Part shown: piece by piece, positions 26,746-36,041 of the stretch
Layout: each line of letters opens with the position of its first letter
Numbering within the stretch: the first letter of the stretch is position 1
Source: Acetitomaculum ruminis DSM 5522
GTDB lineage: Bacteria > Bacillota > Clostridia > Lachnospirales > Lachnospiraceae
Reading direction: 5' to 3'
Assembly (NCBI RefSeq): GCF_900112085.1
Contig: NZ_FOJY01000017.1
Coordinates: 1-64,000 of the forward strand
Length of the DNA: 64,000 nucleotides
The notes under the pieces: model-generated
Seen by the model: only the letters and a program-made list of their open reading frames with translations
Databases searched by the model: none
What the model was told of the DNA's origin: nothing
Program-made: the position numbers and the translations under genes

Positions 26746-27573
26746 CTAATCATTTTCCCTTGGATCAAGGATGTCTCTTAAACCATCACCAAGCATATTA
26801 AAAACTACAACTGTTATAAAAATAGCAAGACCCGGATAAACCATAAGCCACGGTGCAGACTGCATATAGGCACGGCCTTCACTAAGCATAAGTCCCCATT
26901 CAGGAGTCGGAGCAACTGCTCCAAAACCAAGGAAGGAAAGAGCTGCTATTTCAAGCATCATTGAACCAATATCTGTTGCAGCTGTGATAATAAGGGTTGG
27001 CAAAACATTTGGTACCATATATTTAACAAGCATATGTAAGGTTTTTGAACCGGTAACAATAGCTGCATTTACATAATCCATATTTCTGACCTTCATAACA
27101 AGAGATCTTGCTAATCTTGCGTATTTTGGCCAGGTAACAATGGAAATAGCCAAAACCGCATTTTTAATGCTGGCTCCCATAATACCTGCAACAGCCAAAG
27201 CCAAAACAAGTCCCGGAAAGGCAATCATCATATCTGCAATACGCATGATAATTGCATCTACAATTCCGCCAAAATATCCTGCTACAACTCCTAAAATCAT
27301 ACCAACAATAAATACAATAAATACTACCGCAAAAGCTGATACCAAAGAAGTTCTGGCACCATATATAACTCTGGCAAAAATATCTCTGCCCATTTTATCT
27401 GTTCCAAAAATATGCTCTGCATTTGGAGCAATAATACTATCTTTTAAGCTTCCGTTTAAAGGGTCGATACCGTGGGTAATAAGGGGTGCAAATACGGCTG
27501 CTAAAATAATAAGCAAAGCCAATACAGAAAAGATAGTAAAACTAATATTCTTAAGGAAAAAATTCTTCTTCAT
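26746..27573 (-). CDS. Peptide/nickel-class ABC permease (DppC/NikC type)
   Basis: A 275-residue integral membrane permease. The N-terminal tail and first helix are followed by FGTDKMGRDIFARVIYGART, typical of DppC/NikC. The coupling loop is MKVRNMDYVNAAIVTGSKTL, with about six membrane segments in all. It ends with GDGLRDILDPREND, the family's C-terminal signature. It lies five bases after the partner permease. Confidence 0.93.
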   Translation of the reverse strand: MKKNFFLKNISFTIFSVLALLIILAAVFAPLITHGIDPLNGSLKDSIIAPNAEHIFGTDKMGRDIFARVIYGARTSLVSAFAVVFIVFIVGMILGVVAGYFGGIVDAIIMRIADMMIAFPGLVLALAVAGIMGASIKNAVLAISIVTWPKYARLARSLVMKVRNMDYVNAAIVTGSKTLHMLVKYMVPNVLPTLIITAATDIGSMMLEIAALSFLGFGAVAPTPEWGLMLSEGRAYMQSAPWLMVYPGLAIFITVVVFNMLGDGLRDILDPREND

Positions 27574-27578
27574 TCTAC

Positions 27579-28517
27579 TTACCTCTTCACTCTCATTCGT
27601 GGGTCTAAAAAGTTATAGGATATATCTACTAAAAGATTGATAACCATATAAATTAAAGCAATCCAAAGTACATATCCCTGAATCAGATTATAATCACAGG
27701 AGGTAATAGCTGATACAGCCAAATTTCCAAGTCCCGGATAAGAAAAAATAACTTCTACAACAGAAGTACCACCTAAAAGTGAACCAAGGGATAAACCAAA
27801 CATGGTAATAAGTGGAAATAATGAATTTGGAAATACATTAAACCAAAGAATCTTCCATCCTTTAACGCCTCTGGCTTTAGCACCTATTACATAATCCTGA
27901 TTCAACTCTTCCAAAACTGCGGTTCTAACCTGCCTTGCATACTTGGCTGCCATGGCAATGGCCAGGGTGGCTGCCGGAAGTACCATAGATTTAAAATCGC
28001 AGTCAGAACAGATAACCGGAAATGCTCCCAACTGTACACAAAATACCAGCATAAGTAAAAGTCCTACCCAAAAGTTAGGTAAAGAAACTCCCAAAAATGT
28101 AATATTACGAATTATATAATCAATCGGTGAATCCTTATAGACTGCCGATAATGTTCCAAGGGGTACTGCTAAAATCATCATCATAGCAGTTGATAATAAA
28201 GTAAGTTTAATAGTTGGCCAAAGTCTGGCAAGTAAAAGCTCTGAAACCGGCTTTCCTAAAGAATATGAAGTCCCAAAATCTCCATGTAAACAATTAGTAA
28301 GCCAAGTTATATATTGTTCAACAAAAGGCTTATTAAGTCCCATTTGCTCATGAAGGGTATCTAAAGTTTCTTGAGTCGGCATAACACCTGTGGCAACAAG
28401 CATAGTCCTTGCAGGATCTCCCGGGGACATGTAGGTAAGTAAAAAGGTCAAAAAACTGATTCCAAATAATACAACAACAATTTGTATTAATCTGGAAATA
28501 ATCTTTTTCTTAGACAA
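27579..28517 (-). CDS. Peptide/nickel-class ABC permease (DppB/NikB type)
   Basis: A 312-residue permease with six predicted membrane helices. The N-terminal LIQIVVVLFGISFLTFLL and MSPGDPARTML match DppB/NikB, as does the coupling-loop segment ELNQDYVIGAKARGV and the end NFLDPRMRVKR. The start is TTG, seven bases after AAGGAG. It lies downstream of the binding-protein gene, beyond a stable hairpin (28553-28586) that could lower its expression relative to the binding protein. Confidence 0.93.
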   Translation of the reverse strand: MSKKKIISRLIQIVVVLFGISFLTFLLTYMSPGDPARTMLVATGVMPTQETLDTLHEQMGLNKPFVEQYITWLTNCLHGDFGTSYSLGKPVSELLLARLWPTIKLTLLSTAMMMILAVPLGTLSAVYKDSPIDYIIRNITFLGVSLPNFWVGLLLMLVFCVQLGAFPVICSDCDFKSMVLPAATLAIAMAAKYARQVRTAVLEELNQDYVIGAKARGVKGWKILWFNVFPNSLFPLITMFGLSLGSLLGGTSVVEVIFSYPGLGNLAVSAITSCDYNLIQGYVLWIALIYMVINLLVDISYNFLDPRMRVKR

Positions 28518-28552
28518 CTTTTTCTCCTTTCTTTCTTCAAAAAGTATATTGC

Positions 28553-28586
28553 AAAGAAAGGATACTTTTTAAGGTATCCTTTCTTT
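28553..28586 (-). terminator. Intercistronic hairpin between binding protein and permease genes
   Basis: AAAGAAAGGATAC pairs with GTATCCTTTCTTT over an eight-base loop, a perfect 13-bp stem. There is only a short T-run within the stem, so it may be a leaky terminator or an mRNA-stabilising 3' hairpin for the binding-protein transcript. Confidence 0.75.
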
Positions 28587-28668
28587 TAGTCCTAAACAAT
28601 AAGTTACAATAGATGTTTCATATGTATTCCTGAAATGGTAATTTAATGCAAGATTAAAATTCCTAGAT

Positions 28669-30303
28669 CTATTTTGCTGGTGTTATTTCTGTTGAAAGCC
28701 AATAGTAATCTGCTGTGTGAATATGTGCATATCCAACATTCTTTGAATAAATCATTGATGAGTTGTAATAACCGTCAATAACAGCTACAGCGTCATCAAC
28801 AAGAACCTGCTGTAATTTCTGAATGATTTCTGCTCTCTTATCTGCATCAAACTCAGCTAAAAGTTCTTCATAAAGTTTATCATATTCATCATTCTTGTAT
28901 CCACAATAATCAGCTTCTGATTTTGAATACCAGTTAGCAAGATATTCTGTTGGATCTCCTGTTCCTACAGTTGTCCAGTTGTTGTTGTTTAAGTCATATT
29001 CTCCTGCAACAAGCTTGCTCCACTGATCATCTGAACTACCGTAATCAGCTGTAACACCGATTCCGATTTCTGCAAGATACTGTGCATGAGCATCAGAGAA
29101 ATCGTTAAGAAGTCTGTTTTCATAAGAAACATATTTAAGATTGATATTTTCTCCGTCTAACTCACGGATTCCATCTCCATCTGTATCTACTATTTTTGCA
29201 TCGTCAAGAAGTTTTTTAGCAGCATCAACATCGTATGCATATGGATTTTTTAATTTGTCATATCCATAGGATAATGTTGAAGGAAGTACTGAGAAACCTG
29301 CTGTGTAAAGACCACCGATAGCATTAGATTCGCAAATTGTATCGTAATCAATAGCCATAAGGATAGCTTTTCTAAGAGTTTCATTTTTAAGAACACCATT
29401 CTGGTTCATCCATGAAAATCCTGTACGAACACCGGAAGCGATATCTACAGTGAAATCATCATTATCTTGAAAATCCTTGATATCTGAAACATTTGTAATG
29501 TTTTCTGCAAGATCAATCTGTCCACTCTTTAAAGCCATAGCTTTTGCAGAAGCATCTCCCATGAAAAGGATTTCAACTTTATCGTATGGAACTTCCTCTC
29601 TGTAGTTTTCATTAGCAACCATGGTATATCCAACCTGATCTTTAAAAGATTCAACCTTGTATGGACCTGTTCCAATAGTTTCATTTGAAAAATCTTTTGT
29701 ATCATCAACATCAACTATAGCCATAACAGGGTTTGCAAGATTTCCTGTTAAATCAACATAAGCTTTTTGAGTAACGATAGTAATAGTATTAGCATCATCA
29801 TCAGCTGTGATTTCCGCTTCATACTCTAAGTATTTTTCAGGTGTTGAAGAGCCTTTTGGTCCTTCTTCTTTAAGACGGTCTAAAGATGCTTTAACCTTAG
29901 AAGCGGTCATTTCACATCCGTCTGAGAATTTAATTCCGTCTTTTAATTTGATTGTCCATGTTTTATGGTCTTCTGAAACTTCATAAGAATCAGCCAGCCA
30001 TGGTTCTACTTCCATGTTGTCATTAAACTTGAAAAGAGATTCACCGATACCAAATCTCATGTAGTTCCAAGCTTCATTTGTCTGGCTTGCCGGATCAATT
30101 AATCCGTCTGAGTACATCTGAACTCCAAACTTAAGAACTTTTTCACCAGATGAATCGTTAGATGATTGTGTTGTAGAAGTGTCTTTACCTGTGCTTGCAG
30201 TCTTATTATCTGTAGATGAATTATTTCCACATGCTGCAAGGGCACTTACAGCCATAGCAGCTGACATACCAAGTGCCAATAATTTTTTCATGCTTTTTCT
30301 CAT
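28669..30303 (-). CDS. Peptide/nickel-class ABC substrate-binding lipoprotein
   Basis: A lipoprotein of about 544 residues in the SBP_bac_5 family. The signal peptide MRKSMKKLLALGMSAAMAVS ends in the lipobox LAAC. The mature part carries ESLFKFNDNMEVEPWLADSY and WTIKLKDGIKFSDGCEMTA, the usual cluster C binding-protein hallmarks. Sequence style resembles NikA-like members in related Clostridia, so nickel, a metallophore or a peptide are all possible. The ATG at 30303 follows AGAGGA by about 11 bases; the longer frame adds 13 unlikely residues. It is first in the five-gene operon. Confidence 0.9.
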   Translation of the reverse strand: MRKSMKKLLALGMSAAMAVSALAACGNNSSTDNKTASTGKDTSTTQSSNDSSGEKVLKFGVQMYSDGLIDPASQTNEAWNYMRFGIGESLFKFNDNMEVEPWLADSYEVSEDHKTWTIKLKDGIKFSDGCEMTASKVKASLDRLKEEGPKGSSTPEKYLEYEAEITADDDANTITIVTQKAYVDLTGNLANPVMAIVDVDDTKDFSNETIGTGPYKVESFKDQVGYTMVANENYREEVPYDKVEILFMGDASAKAMALKSGQIDLAENITNVSDIKDFQDNDDFTVDIASGVRTGFSWMNQNGVLKNETLRKAILMAIDYDTICESNAIGGLYTAGFSVLPSTLSYGYDKLKNPYAYDVDAAKKLLDDAKIVDTDGDGIRELDGENINLKYVSYENRLLNDFSDAHAQYLAEIGIGVTADYGSSDDQWSKLVAGEYDLNNNNWTTVGTGDPTEYLANWYSKSEADYCGYKNDEYDKLYEELLAEFDADKRAEIIQKLQQVLVDDAVAVIDGYYNSSMIYSKNVGYAHIHTADYYWLSTEITPAK

Positions 30304-30340
30304 ATTAAATTTTGTCCTCTCTCTTAATATTACTCCAGTC

Positions 30341-30361
30341 AAAATGAATACATATCATTTT
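30341..30361. promoter_or_regulatory. Inverted repeat in the leader of the peptide/nickel-class operon
   Basis: AAAATGA-N7-TCATTTT, a perfect 7+7 repeat located about 15 to 35 bases downstream of the expected transcription start. A repressor bound here would block elongation. The binding protein is unknown. Confidence 0.6.
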
Positions 30362-30381
30362 CAGCAAAAATTACCTTTTAC

Positions 30382-30410
30382 ATTGTAAATTTTTCACACG
30401 GCAATGTCAA
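30382..30410 (-). promoter_or_regulatory. Sigma-A promoter of the peptide/nickel-class ABC operon
   Basis: Minus strand TTGACA (30410-30405), 17-base spacer, TACAAT (30387-30382). It lies about 80 bases before the start codon at 30303. Confidence 0.88.
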
Positions 30411-30470
30411 GTCACATATATACTTATTTTTATATACTTTTTGACTTTTTATTAAAACGGACAAAGGAAT

Positions 30471-30510
30471 GTATTGATAATTTTTATCAATAAGCCCCAA
30501 TTATCAATAC
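30471..30510. promoter_or_regulatory. Cluster of three repeated half-sites upstream of the ABC promoter
   Basis: The half-site TTATCAAT(A) occurs three times. ATTGATAA-N3-TTATCAAT spans 30473-30491, and a further TTATCAATAC at 30501-30510 pairs with GTATTGATAA at 30471-30480 as a perfect 10+10 repeat. The first pair is close to a Fur-type 7-1-7 box. It sits 60 bases upstream of the -35 box, an activator position, or may be the 3' hairpin of the gene before it. Confidence 0.55.
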
Positions 30511-30565
30511 ATAATATCCGTTATAATCGAATTTTTTTGAATTATCAGAATAAAAGCACAACTAA

Positions 30566-31261
30566 CTATTCCTTTATAACAAGCACCGTCTGAGCAGTGG
30601 CATAAGAATAATTGTAGGTAGGTAAAACGCTCATGGCAATAATATATCTGCCTGCCTCTTTTGGAGCTTCTATAACTGCACCTACATGATTTTGAGACTT
30701 TTCATCATATTTACAAAAGATATAATCTCCTATGGTTATACCTTTTATTTCCTCCCCATACTGATTTGCAAAAACCAAAGACAAATTTTCAATATCGTCT
30801 AATTTAACAGCCTTACCTGAATATCTAACATAAACCTCAGGAGTAGAAGCAAGAGTAGTGGTTGCCGTCTTAATTTTAAAGCTGACCGGCTTACTGTTTC
30901 CCACATATTTATCTGACTTAACAGAGGCAATAACCGTATAATTACCGGCACCTAAGGGACATTCCACCTTCTGTTTTTTATCGGAATCATAGTTTGTATA
31001 ATAGGTATAATTCACATTTGCATCAGTAATTACCTTTCCTTTATTTGTTCTAATATTGACCGTTCCCCCAAGGTCTTCAAAAGTCCTTTCTTTACCGTTG
31101 TAAACTGCGTCTATCCTGTCTGCATTTAAAGAAATATTTACAGTCTGGGAAGCCTCCAAAGTCATGGAAAAATCATCACTTAACCACTTAACCCCAGTAA
31201 AAATAAAAGTAAGAACCATCAACAAAAATGCTACCCTTTTCATTAAAACTTTTTTCTTCAT
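30566..31261 (-). CDS. Small secreted protein with Ig-like repeats
   Basis: A protein of about 231 residues. The N-terminal hydrophobic segment VAFLLMVLTFIFTGVKWL is a signal peptide or anchor, and roughly two Ig-like units follow. Each contains an AGNYTVIASV or AGRYIIAMSV strand, like the repeats of the two giant proteins beside it. No lipobox, LPXTG motif or catalytic residues are visible. The ATG at 31261 is eight bases after GAGGTG. It lies downstream of the first giant gene, past that gene's terminator, so it has its own promoter that I could not define. Confidence 0.65.
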   Translation of the reverse strand: MKKKVLMKRVAFLLMVLTFIFTGVKWLSDDFSMTLEASQTVNISLNADRIDAVYNGKERTFEDLGGTVNIRTNKGKVITDANVNYTYYTNYDSDKKQKVECPLGAGNYTVIASVKSDKYVGNSKPVSFKIKTATTTLASTPEVYVRYSGKAVKLDDIENLSLVFANQYGEEIKGITIGDYIFCKYDEKSQNHVGAVIEAPKEAGRYIIAMSVLPTYNYSYATAQTVLVIKE

Positions 31262-31469
31262 AAGCATCACACCTCATTCCTAAAACACTCCCCCTTAACC
31301 TGCTAATAATATATCGGCCTAAATAATTAGTTTTTGGGAATATTAGTCTTATTTAATGCTTTTTTCATAGTATTAATACACATTTAATTAAATAATTATC
31401 CCGGGCTTTGTCATTTACATTTTTTACAACATTTTTGGAACAATAGATTTTTTCCGTCTGAATTTTGCC

Positions 31470-31505
31470 CCAAAAAACAATCCTGCCGGATTAACCGACA
31501 GGACT
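31470..31505 (-). terminator. Terminator of the first giant repeat-protein gene
   Basis: AGTCCTGTCGG pairs with CCGGCAGGATT over a five-base loop, followed by GTTTTTT on the minus strand, 18 bases past the stop codon. Confidence 0.9.
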
Positions 31506-31523
31506 TTTTAAGTATAATAGATT

Positions 31524-34500
31524 TTATTTAACCACGATTTTAATTGTCTTTTTACTACTTGCTTTTTTATAATTATTGTTTTCTTTAGCCACTGCTTCTA
31601 CAGTTAGCTTATAAATTCCCTTTGGTGTACCCTTCTTTATGGTAATGGTTCTTGTTTTGGAATCAATACTAAAGTAGCTTGAATTACTGCTGCTTAGGCT
31701 AAATTCAACTTCTGTGGTGGCCTTTGCTGAAACCTTAAAGGTCTTTTTCTTCTTTTTAATAACAGAAAGCTTAACAGTCTGGTTTGAAGCCACAATATTA
31801 CAGGTCTGACTTTTTTGTTCAATAACAAATATTACTGCAGTTGAAGTAGCTTTTCTATACTTTCCTTTAGCTGCTACAACAGCTTTAACATAGTAGGTTC
31901 CTGCATCTTTAACACCGCTTTTTGATATAAGATTTTTACAAGCGGAATCCGTATAATAGTAATATCTGATAGTTCCTTCACTTCCGGCTACCAGAGCTTT
32001 ATCAACTTTTTGTTTCTTTCCATTATAAGTAACAGTTTTGGATTGTATGGAAATCTGGGAATCATACCTTACATTTATAAGGGTTGCCTTATTTGAAGTA
32101 GCAGCTTCGTAGTTTGTATCTGCCGCAACTTTAGCAATTACATAAAATATTCCTTCCCCTTGACAACCGGTAGTGGAAACACGTTTTTTACAATCTATAT
32201 CTTTATAGTAATTATAGGTAACCTTTCCACTACTTCCTGTAACAATAGCAGCTTTCACGGTATGTTTTGTATCATCACATTCATACTGTGCACTTTCTAT
32301 GCTAATGGTGGAAGGAGCTTTTTTTATGGTATATACCAAAGGTTCCCTGGTTGTAGCTTCATTATAGGTAGAGTCAGATGCAACTTTTGCTAAAATATAA
32401 TAGGTTCCGGCATTTTTCGGTGCACTGTCCAATTTTTCTGTACATTCTGCATCTTTGTAGTATAAAAATTCAACCTCTCCGCTACTTCCTGCTATAGTTA
32501 AATCACTTTTTGAAAGAGCTATTACCTTCTCATCATAAGTCTTTGATTTAGTCTGCTCCTTAAAGGAAATTTCACTATCAGTTCCAATAATGTTAAATCC
32601 AAAAATATCGCTTGCTGCTTCATAATTTTCATCAGCTGCCACCGAAACCTTTACATAATAGTTTCCAATTTCACTAGGAGCTGAAATTTCGTTAGTCGCC
32701 TTATCATCTGTAAAATACTCAATAGTAATATATCCCTTACTTCCTATAATATCAAAGTCATTTGATGAAATAGAAAGCTTTGTACCATCATGCTTTTTCA
32801 CCGTAACCGCATCTTCCTTTAAGGAAATTGTTGTAGGTGATTTTGTAATGGTATATTTAAATTTATCTGTTGAATTTTTAGCATATGTCCCATCTCCAGC
32901 AACAGTGGCAACAATGTAATATTCTCCTACATCACTAGGAGCTTGTTTTAATTCATTGGTTAGGGATGAATCAGTGTAGTATTTGAAGGAAACATCATTT
33001 AAACTACTTGGCGTTATGTTAAAATCATCCCTGCTAAGAGAGATTGGTTTGCCATCATAAACCTTAGTGTAATTGGTTTCTTTTGGAGTAATGGTTGCTT
33101 CTTTATTGGTTATAATAAGCTTAATAATTTGTTCTCCATCAGAATAATTACTTGTAGGATTGACCGTTATTTTTACACGATATTCTCCCTCCTCCTTTAA
33201 AGGAAGATTAACCTTTTCACCTATTTCATTATTCACACTAGGATTATAATTACAAAAATAAAATGACCTACCAACTTTAGATATCTTTTCACCATCATTA
33301 TTTGTAAAGCTCAATTCAGATTTATCTATAAAATCATTTTCGTTTTCTATCTTTACTACAGACAATGGATTTGAAATATTAATATTTGTAGTTGCCTTTT
33401 TTATTACAATTTTTCCGGTAATTGGAGCAACCGTATAATATTCACTTTCTGGCAGGGATACCTGAACATAATATTCCCCTTTGTCTGTAGGATAGCCGCT
33501 TAATAATTTTGTACAATTCTCATCTTCATAATAAGCATAATTCAAAGAAAGATTTCCCAAGAGAGAATCCTTAATTTCACCATCCTCTCCGCATACCTTT
33601 GCCTGGTTTGTTTTTACAGGATTTCCGGTATATTCCACCGTCTTATTGCTAATAAGCATACTTAAGAGTTCTTCTCTTACTGTAAATTGTTTTTTCCCTG
33701 TAATTTCAGATGGATTTGAAATTTCATAGTTATCTGTATCTACTGTTACCTTTGCTTCTACATAATAATTTCCTTTTGCAGCAAGATTTGGAAGAGGTGA
33801 AGTGTCATTTTCATTTTTATAAAATGAATAAGTAATGTCCCCTGAAAACTCATCTCCTGTATTATTTGTTAATTTAGCCATATGAAGTTTTTTAGAGTCT
33901 ATAGGCTTTCCAGTATAAAATGCCACATAGTCCTCAGGATTATCAGACCAAGCAAAATTAACAGTAGCTTTAGTAATTTCAACTTCCAACGGAATTGTTC
34001 TAGCTTCTTCATAATTCTCACTTTCAGCAATACTAGCTACAACATAACATGTTCCAACTTTACTTGGTGGTGACGATAATTGTGTTTTTAAATTCCTGTT
34101 TGTATAATATGAAAAAGTAACATCCTTGGCATTTCCACTATAATTGCTATCATTAGCTACCCCAGCTAGCATATAATCAGTGTCTAATTTATACTTCGGA
34201 TCAGAATTATTATATTCATGTGTTTTTTTAGTAATTTTCCATGTAATAGTCTGGTCAGCCTTTGTTATGGTATAAACAAGAGGCTTTGTAAAAGCAGGAT
34301 CGGAATTATCAGACTTGGCTACTTCTGCCACTATGTAATATTTTCCGGCATTAATTGGATGTTCTACTTCATTTGCACACTCTTCGTCGGAATAAGCTTT
34401 AAAACTTACTGCTCCATCTCCACTTTTACTTACATTTTCAATCTTAATATCTGAAGGATAGGCATCTGTTCCATCAAATTTTTTTGTTGCATTTGTTATT

Positions 34501-35855
34501 TTCCAGGAAGCGGTAGCCTTATTTGATACAATTTCATATTCGATAAGAGGTCTAGTTTCGGCTCCTGTATAATTTTTTGTTGAATCTTTCGGTGTTATAG
34601 AAGCTTTGATATAATATTTTCCAGCATTTTTCGGAGTTTCTCCTACGCTTTTAGCTCCATCTGAAGTAGTTGTTTGAATAGTTCCATCTTCATCTTTATA
34701 ATATGTAAATTTAACATCTTCAAATAAATCATTAGAAAAACTCTTGTCTTCTTCAGCACCTGTAATAGTATAAAAACTACTAGTTATCTTCAATAGACTA
34801 TTTGAATAATAACGGTTTATTTTGGTAGAATTCCAGGTGATATTCGGAGTGGCTTCTGTAATCTTAAATTCAACTTCCAATTCACCAGTTGCATCATTTT
34901 CATCATCCTCGTCAGCAAAAGCAATACAGTAATATTCTCCTACATCTTTTGGAGCAGATGATAATCTTTCTCTCGTGTTTCCTTTTTTTACATAATATAT
35001 AAATTCAGGTTCTTTAGTTGTTCCAGTTATATTAAAATCTGCTTTTGAAAATTCAAATGGAAGAGCGTCATATTCTTTTGAAGTGGCTACTCCAGATTTT
35101 AATACTATAGAAGAACCAGGTTTTCCAGAAACTATTTTAACTTCAATTTTCGCACTAGCTGCTGCATAATTTCCGTCAGCTTCTACACTTGCTTTTACAT
35201 AATAAGTGCCTTTTGCAGTAGGTAAATTATCTGTAATTTTATTAGCTTCAGTACACTCTTCATCTGAATAATAATCAAAGGAAACTACAGGGGGTGTATA
35301 ATTATCATCATGCACTGCGCCTGTTACAGTAAAATCATCAGCTGTTATAGAAAAAGTATTAATACCATCATATGTAACAGTCTTTTTTTCGGATTTTAAT
35401 GTAATAGTTGGTGTAGCTTTTTCTATTTCAAATGTATAAGCACCGATTGTAGATGCAGTACCATTAGTAGCAGTTACAGTTGCTTTTATGTAATATGTAC
35501 CGACATTTTTAGGTGCTCCTCCTTCGCTTACTGCTCCGCTAGAATCTGTGATACTTGTTTTAGCAGAGAAAGACGAATCTGTAAAATATTCAAAAGTTAC
35601 AGTAGGATCTGCATCAACTGATGTCACCTCATAATTTGTATCTTTCACAAAATCTGCTGCCGGATCCAAAACCTCTCCGGTATAATTAGCTTTAGAGGAG
35701 GCAGTTCCCATCCAGCTTATAGTCGGAGCATCAGCAGCATACACCACAATAGGCATATTAAAAAAACTACAAGGCAGGTTGGCAAGGGATTGCGCTAGCA
35801 ATATTGCCACCAAAAAAAGTGATATCTTCTTTTTAAAACTAATTTTTTTCATCAT
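31524..35855 (-). CDS. Giant secreted protein with about 14 MBG/YDG-like Ig-fold repeats
   Basis: A 1443-residue exported protein. A signal peptide (KKKISLFLVAILLAQSLA) is followed by about 14 units of 80-105 residues. A unit has a YDG or YTG-like strand, a middle FxYYxDxxCT segment, and an AGTYYVKAxVAA strand ending in ITKA. These fit the bacterial Ig-like MBG/YDG group. A different, lysine-rich C-terminal domain (last 95 residues) ends KKTIKIVVK and is shared with the second giant protein. There is no LPXTG, SLH or choline-binding motif, so wall attachment is unclear. Likely an adhesin or surface layer protein, which is inference. Confidence 0.85.
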   Translation of the reverse strand: MMKKISFKKKISLFLVAILLAQSLANLPCSFFNMPIVVYAADAPTISWMGTASSKANYTGEVLDPAADFVKDTNYEVTSVDADPTVTFEYFTDSSFSAKTSITDSSGAVSEGGAPKNVGTYYIKATVTATNGTASTIGAYTFEIEKATPTITLKSEKKTVTYDGINTFSITADDFTVTGAVHDDNYTPPVVSFDYYSDEECTEANKITDNLPTAKGTYYVKASVEADGNYAAASAKIEVKIVSGKPGSSIVLKSGVATSKEYDALPFEFSKADFNITGTTKEPEFIYYVKKGNTRERLSSAPKDVGEYYCIAFADEDDENDATGELEVEFKITEATPNITWNSTKINRYYSNSLLKITSSFYTITGAEEDKSFSNDLFEDVKFTYYKDEDGTIQTTTSDGAKSVGETPKNAGKYYIKASITPKDSTKNYTGAETRPLIEYEIVSNKATASWKITNATKKFDGTDAYPSDIKIENVSKSGDGAVSFKAYSDEECANEVEHPINAGKYYIVAEVAKSDNSDPAFTKPLVYTITKADQTITWKITKKTHEYNNSDPKYKLDTDYMLAGVANDSNYSGNAKDVTFSYYTNRNLKTQLSSPPSKVGTCYVVASIAESENYEEARTIPLEVEITKATVNFAWSDNPEDYVAFYTGKPIDSKKLHMAKLTNNTGDEFSGDITYSFYKNENDTSPLPNLAAKGNYYVEAKVTVDTDNYEISNPSEITGKKQFTVREELLSMLISNKTVEYTGNPVKTNQAKVCGEDGEIKDSLLGNLSLNYAYYEDENCTKLLSGYPTDKGEYYVQVSLPESEYYTVAPITGKIVIKKATTNINISNPLSVVKIENENDFIDKSELSFTNNDGEKISKVGRSFYFCNYNPSVNNEIGEKVNLPLKEEGEYRVKITVNPTSNYSDGEQIIKLIITNKEATITPKETNYTKVYDGKPISLSRDDFNITPSSLNDVSFKYYTDSSLTNELKQAPSDVGEYYIVATVAGDGTYAKNSTDKFKYTITKSPTTISLKEDAVTVKKHDGTKLSISSNDFDIIGSKGYITIEYFTDDKATNEISAPSEIGNYYVKVSVAADENYEAASDIFGFNIIGTDSEISFKEQTKSKTYDEKVIALSKSDLTIAGSSGEVEFLYYKDAECTEKLDSAPKNAGTYYILAKVASDSTYNEATTREPLVYTIKKAPSTISIESAQYECDDTKHTVKAAIVTGSSGKVTYNYYKDIDCKKRVSTTGCQGEGIFYVIAKVAADTNYEAATSNKATLINVRYDSQISIQSKTVTYNGKKQKVDKALVAGSEGTIRYYYYTDSACKNLISKSGVKDAGTYYVKAVVAAKGKYRKATSTAVIFVIEQKSQTCNIVASNQTVKLSVIKKKKKTFKVSAKATTEVEFSLSSSNSSYFSIDSKTRTITIKKGTPKGIYKLTVEAVAKENNNYKKASSKKTIKIVVK

Positions 35856-36000
35856 TTACCTCACCTTTCATAAACAAATTATTAAACTTTCATTAAAAAA
35901 AATTTAACCTTCGTGAAAAACTACGGGTTCTCATCTATATTTATCGACAAAAATCAGCTTACTTTATATGAAAAGGGGATAAGGAAGTGGGGAAATTTTG

Positions 36001-36037
36001 AAAAAAAATTGCCACCTAAATAAGTTTAAGTGGCAAT
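36001..36037 (-). terminator. Terminator of the Rpn-type nuclease gene
   Basis: ATTGCCACTTA pairs with TAGGTGGCAAT and is followed by eight T residues on the minus strand, directly after the stop codon at 36042. Confidence 0.88.
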
Positions 36038-36041
36038 CATT

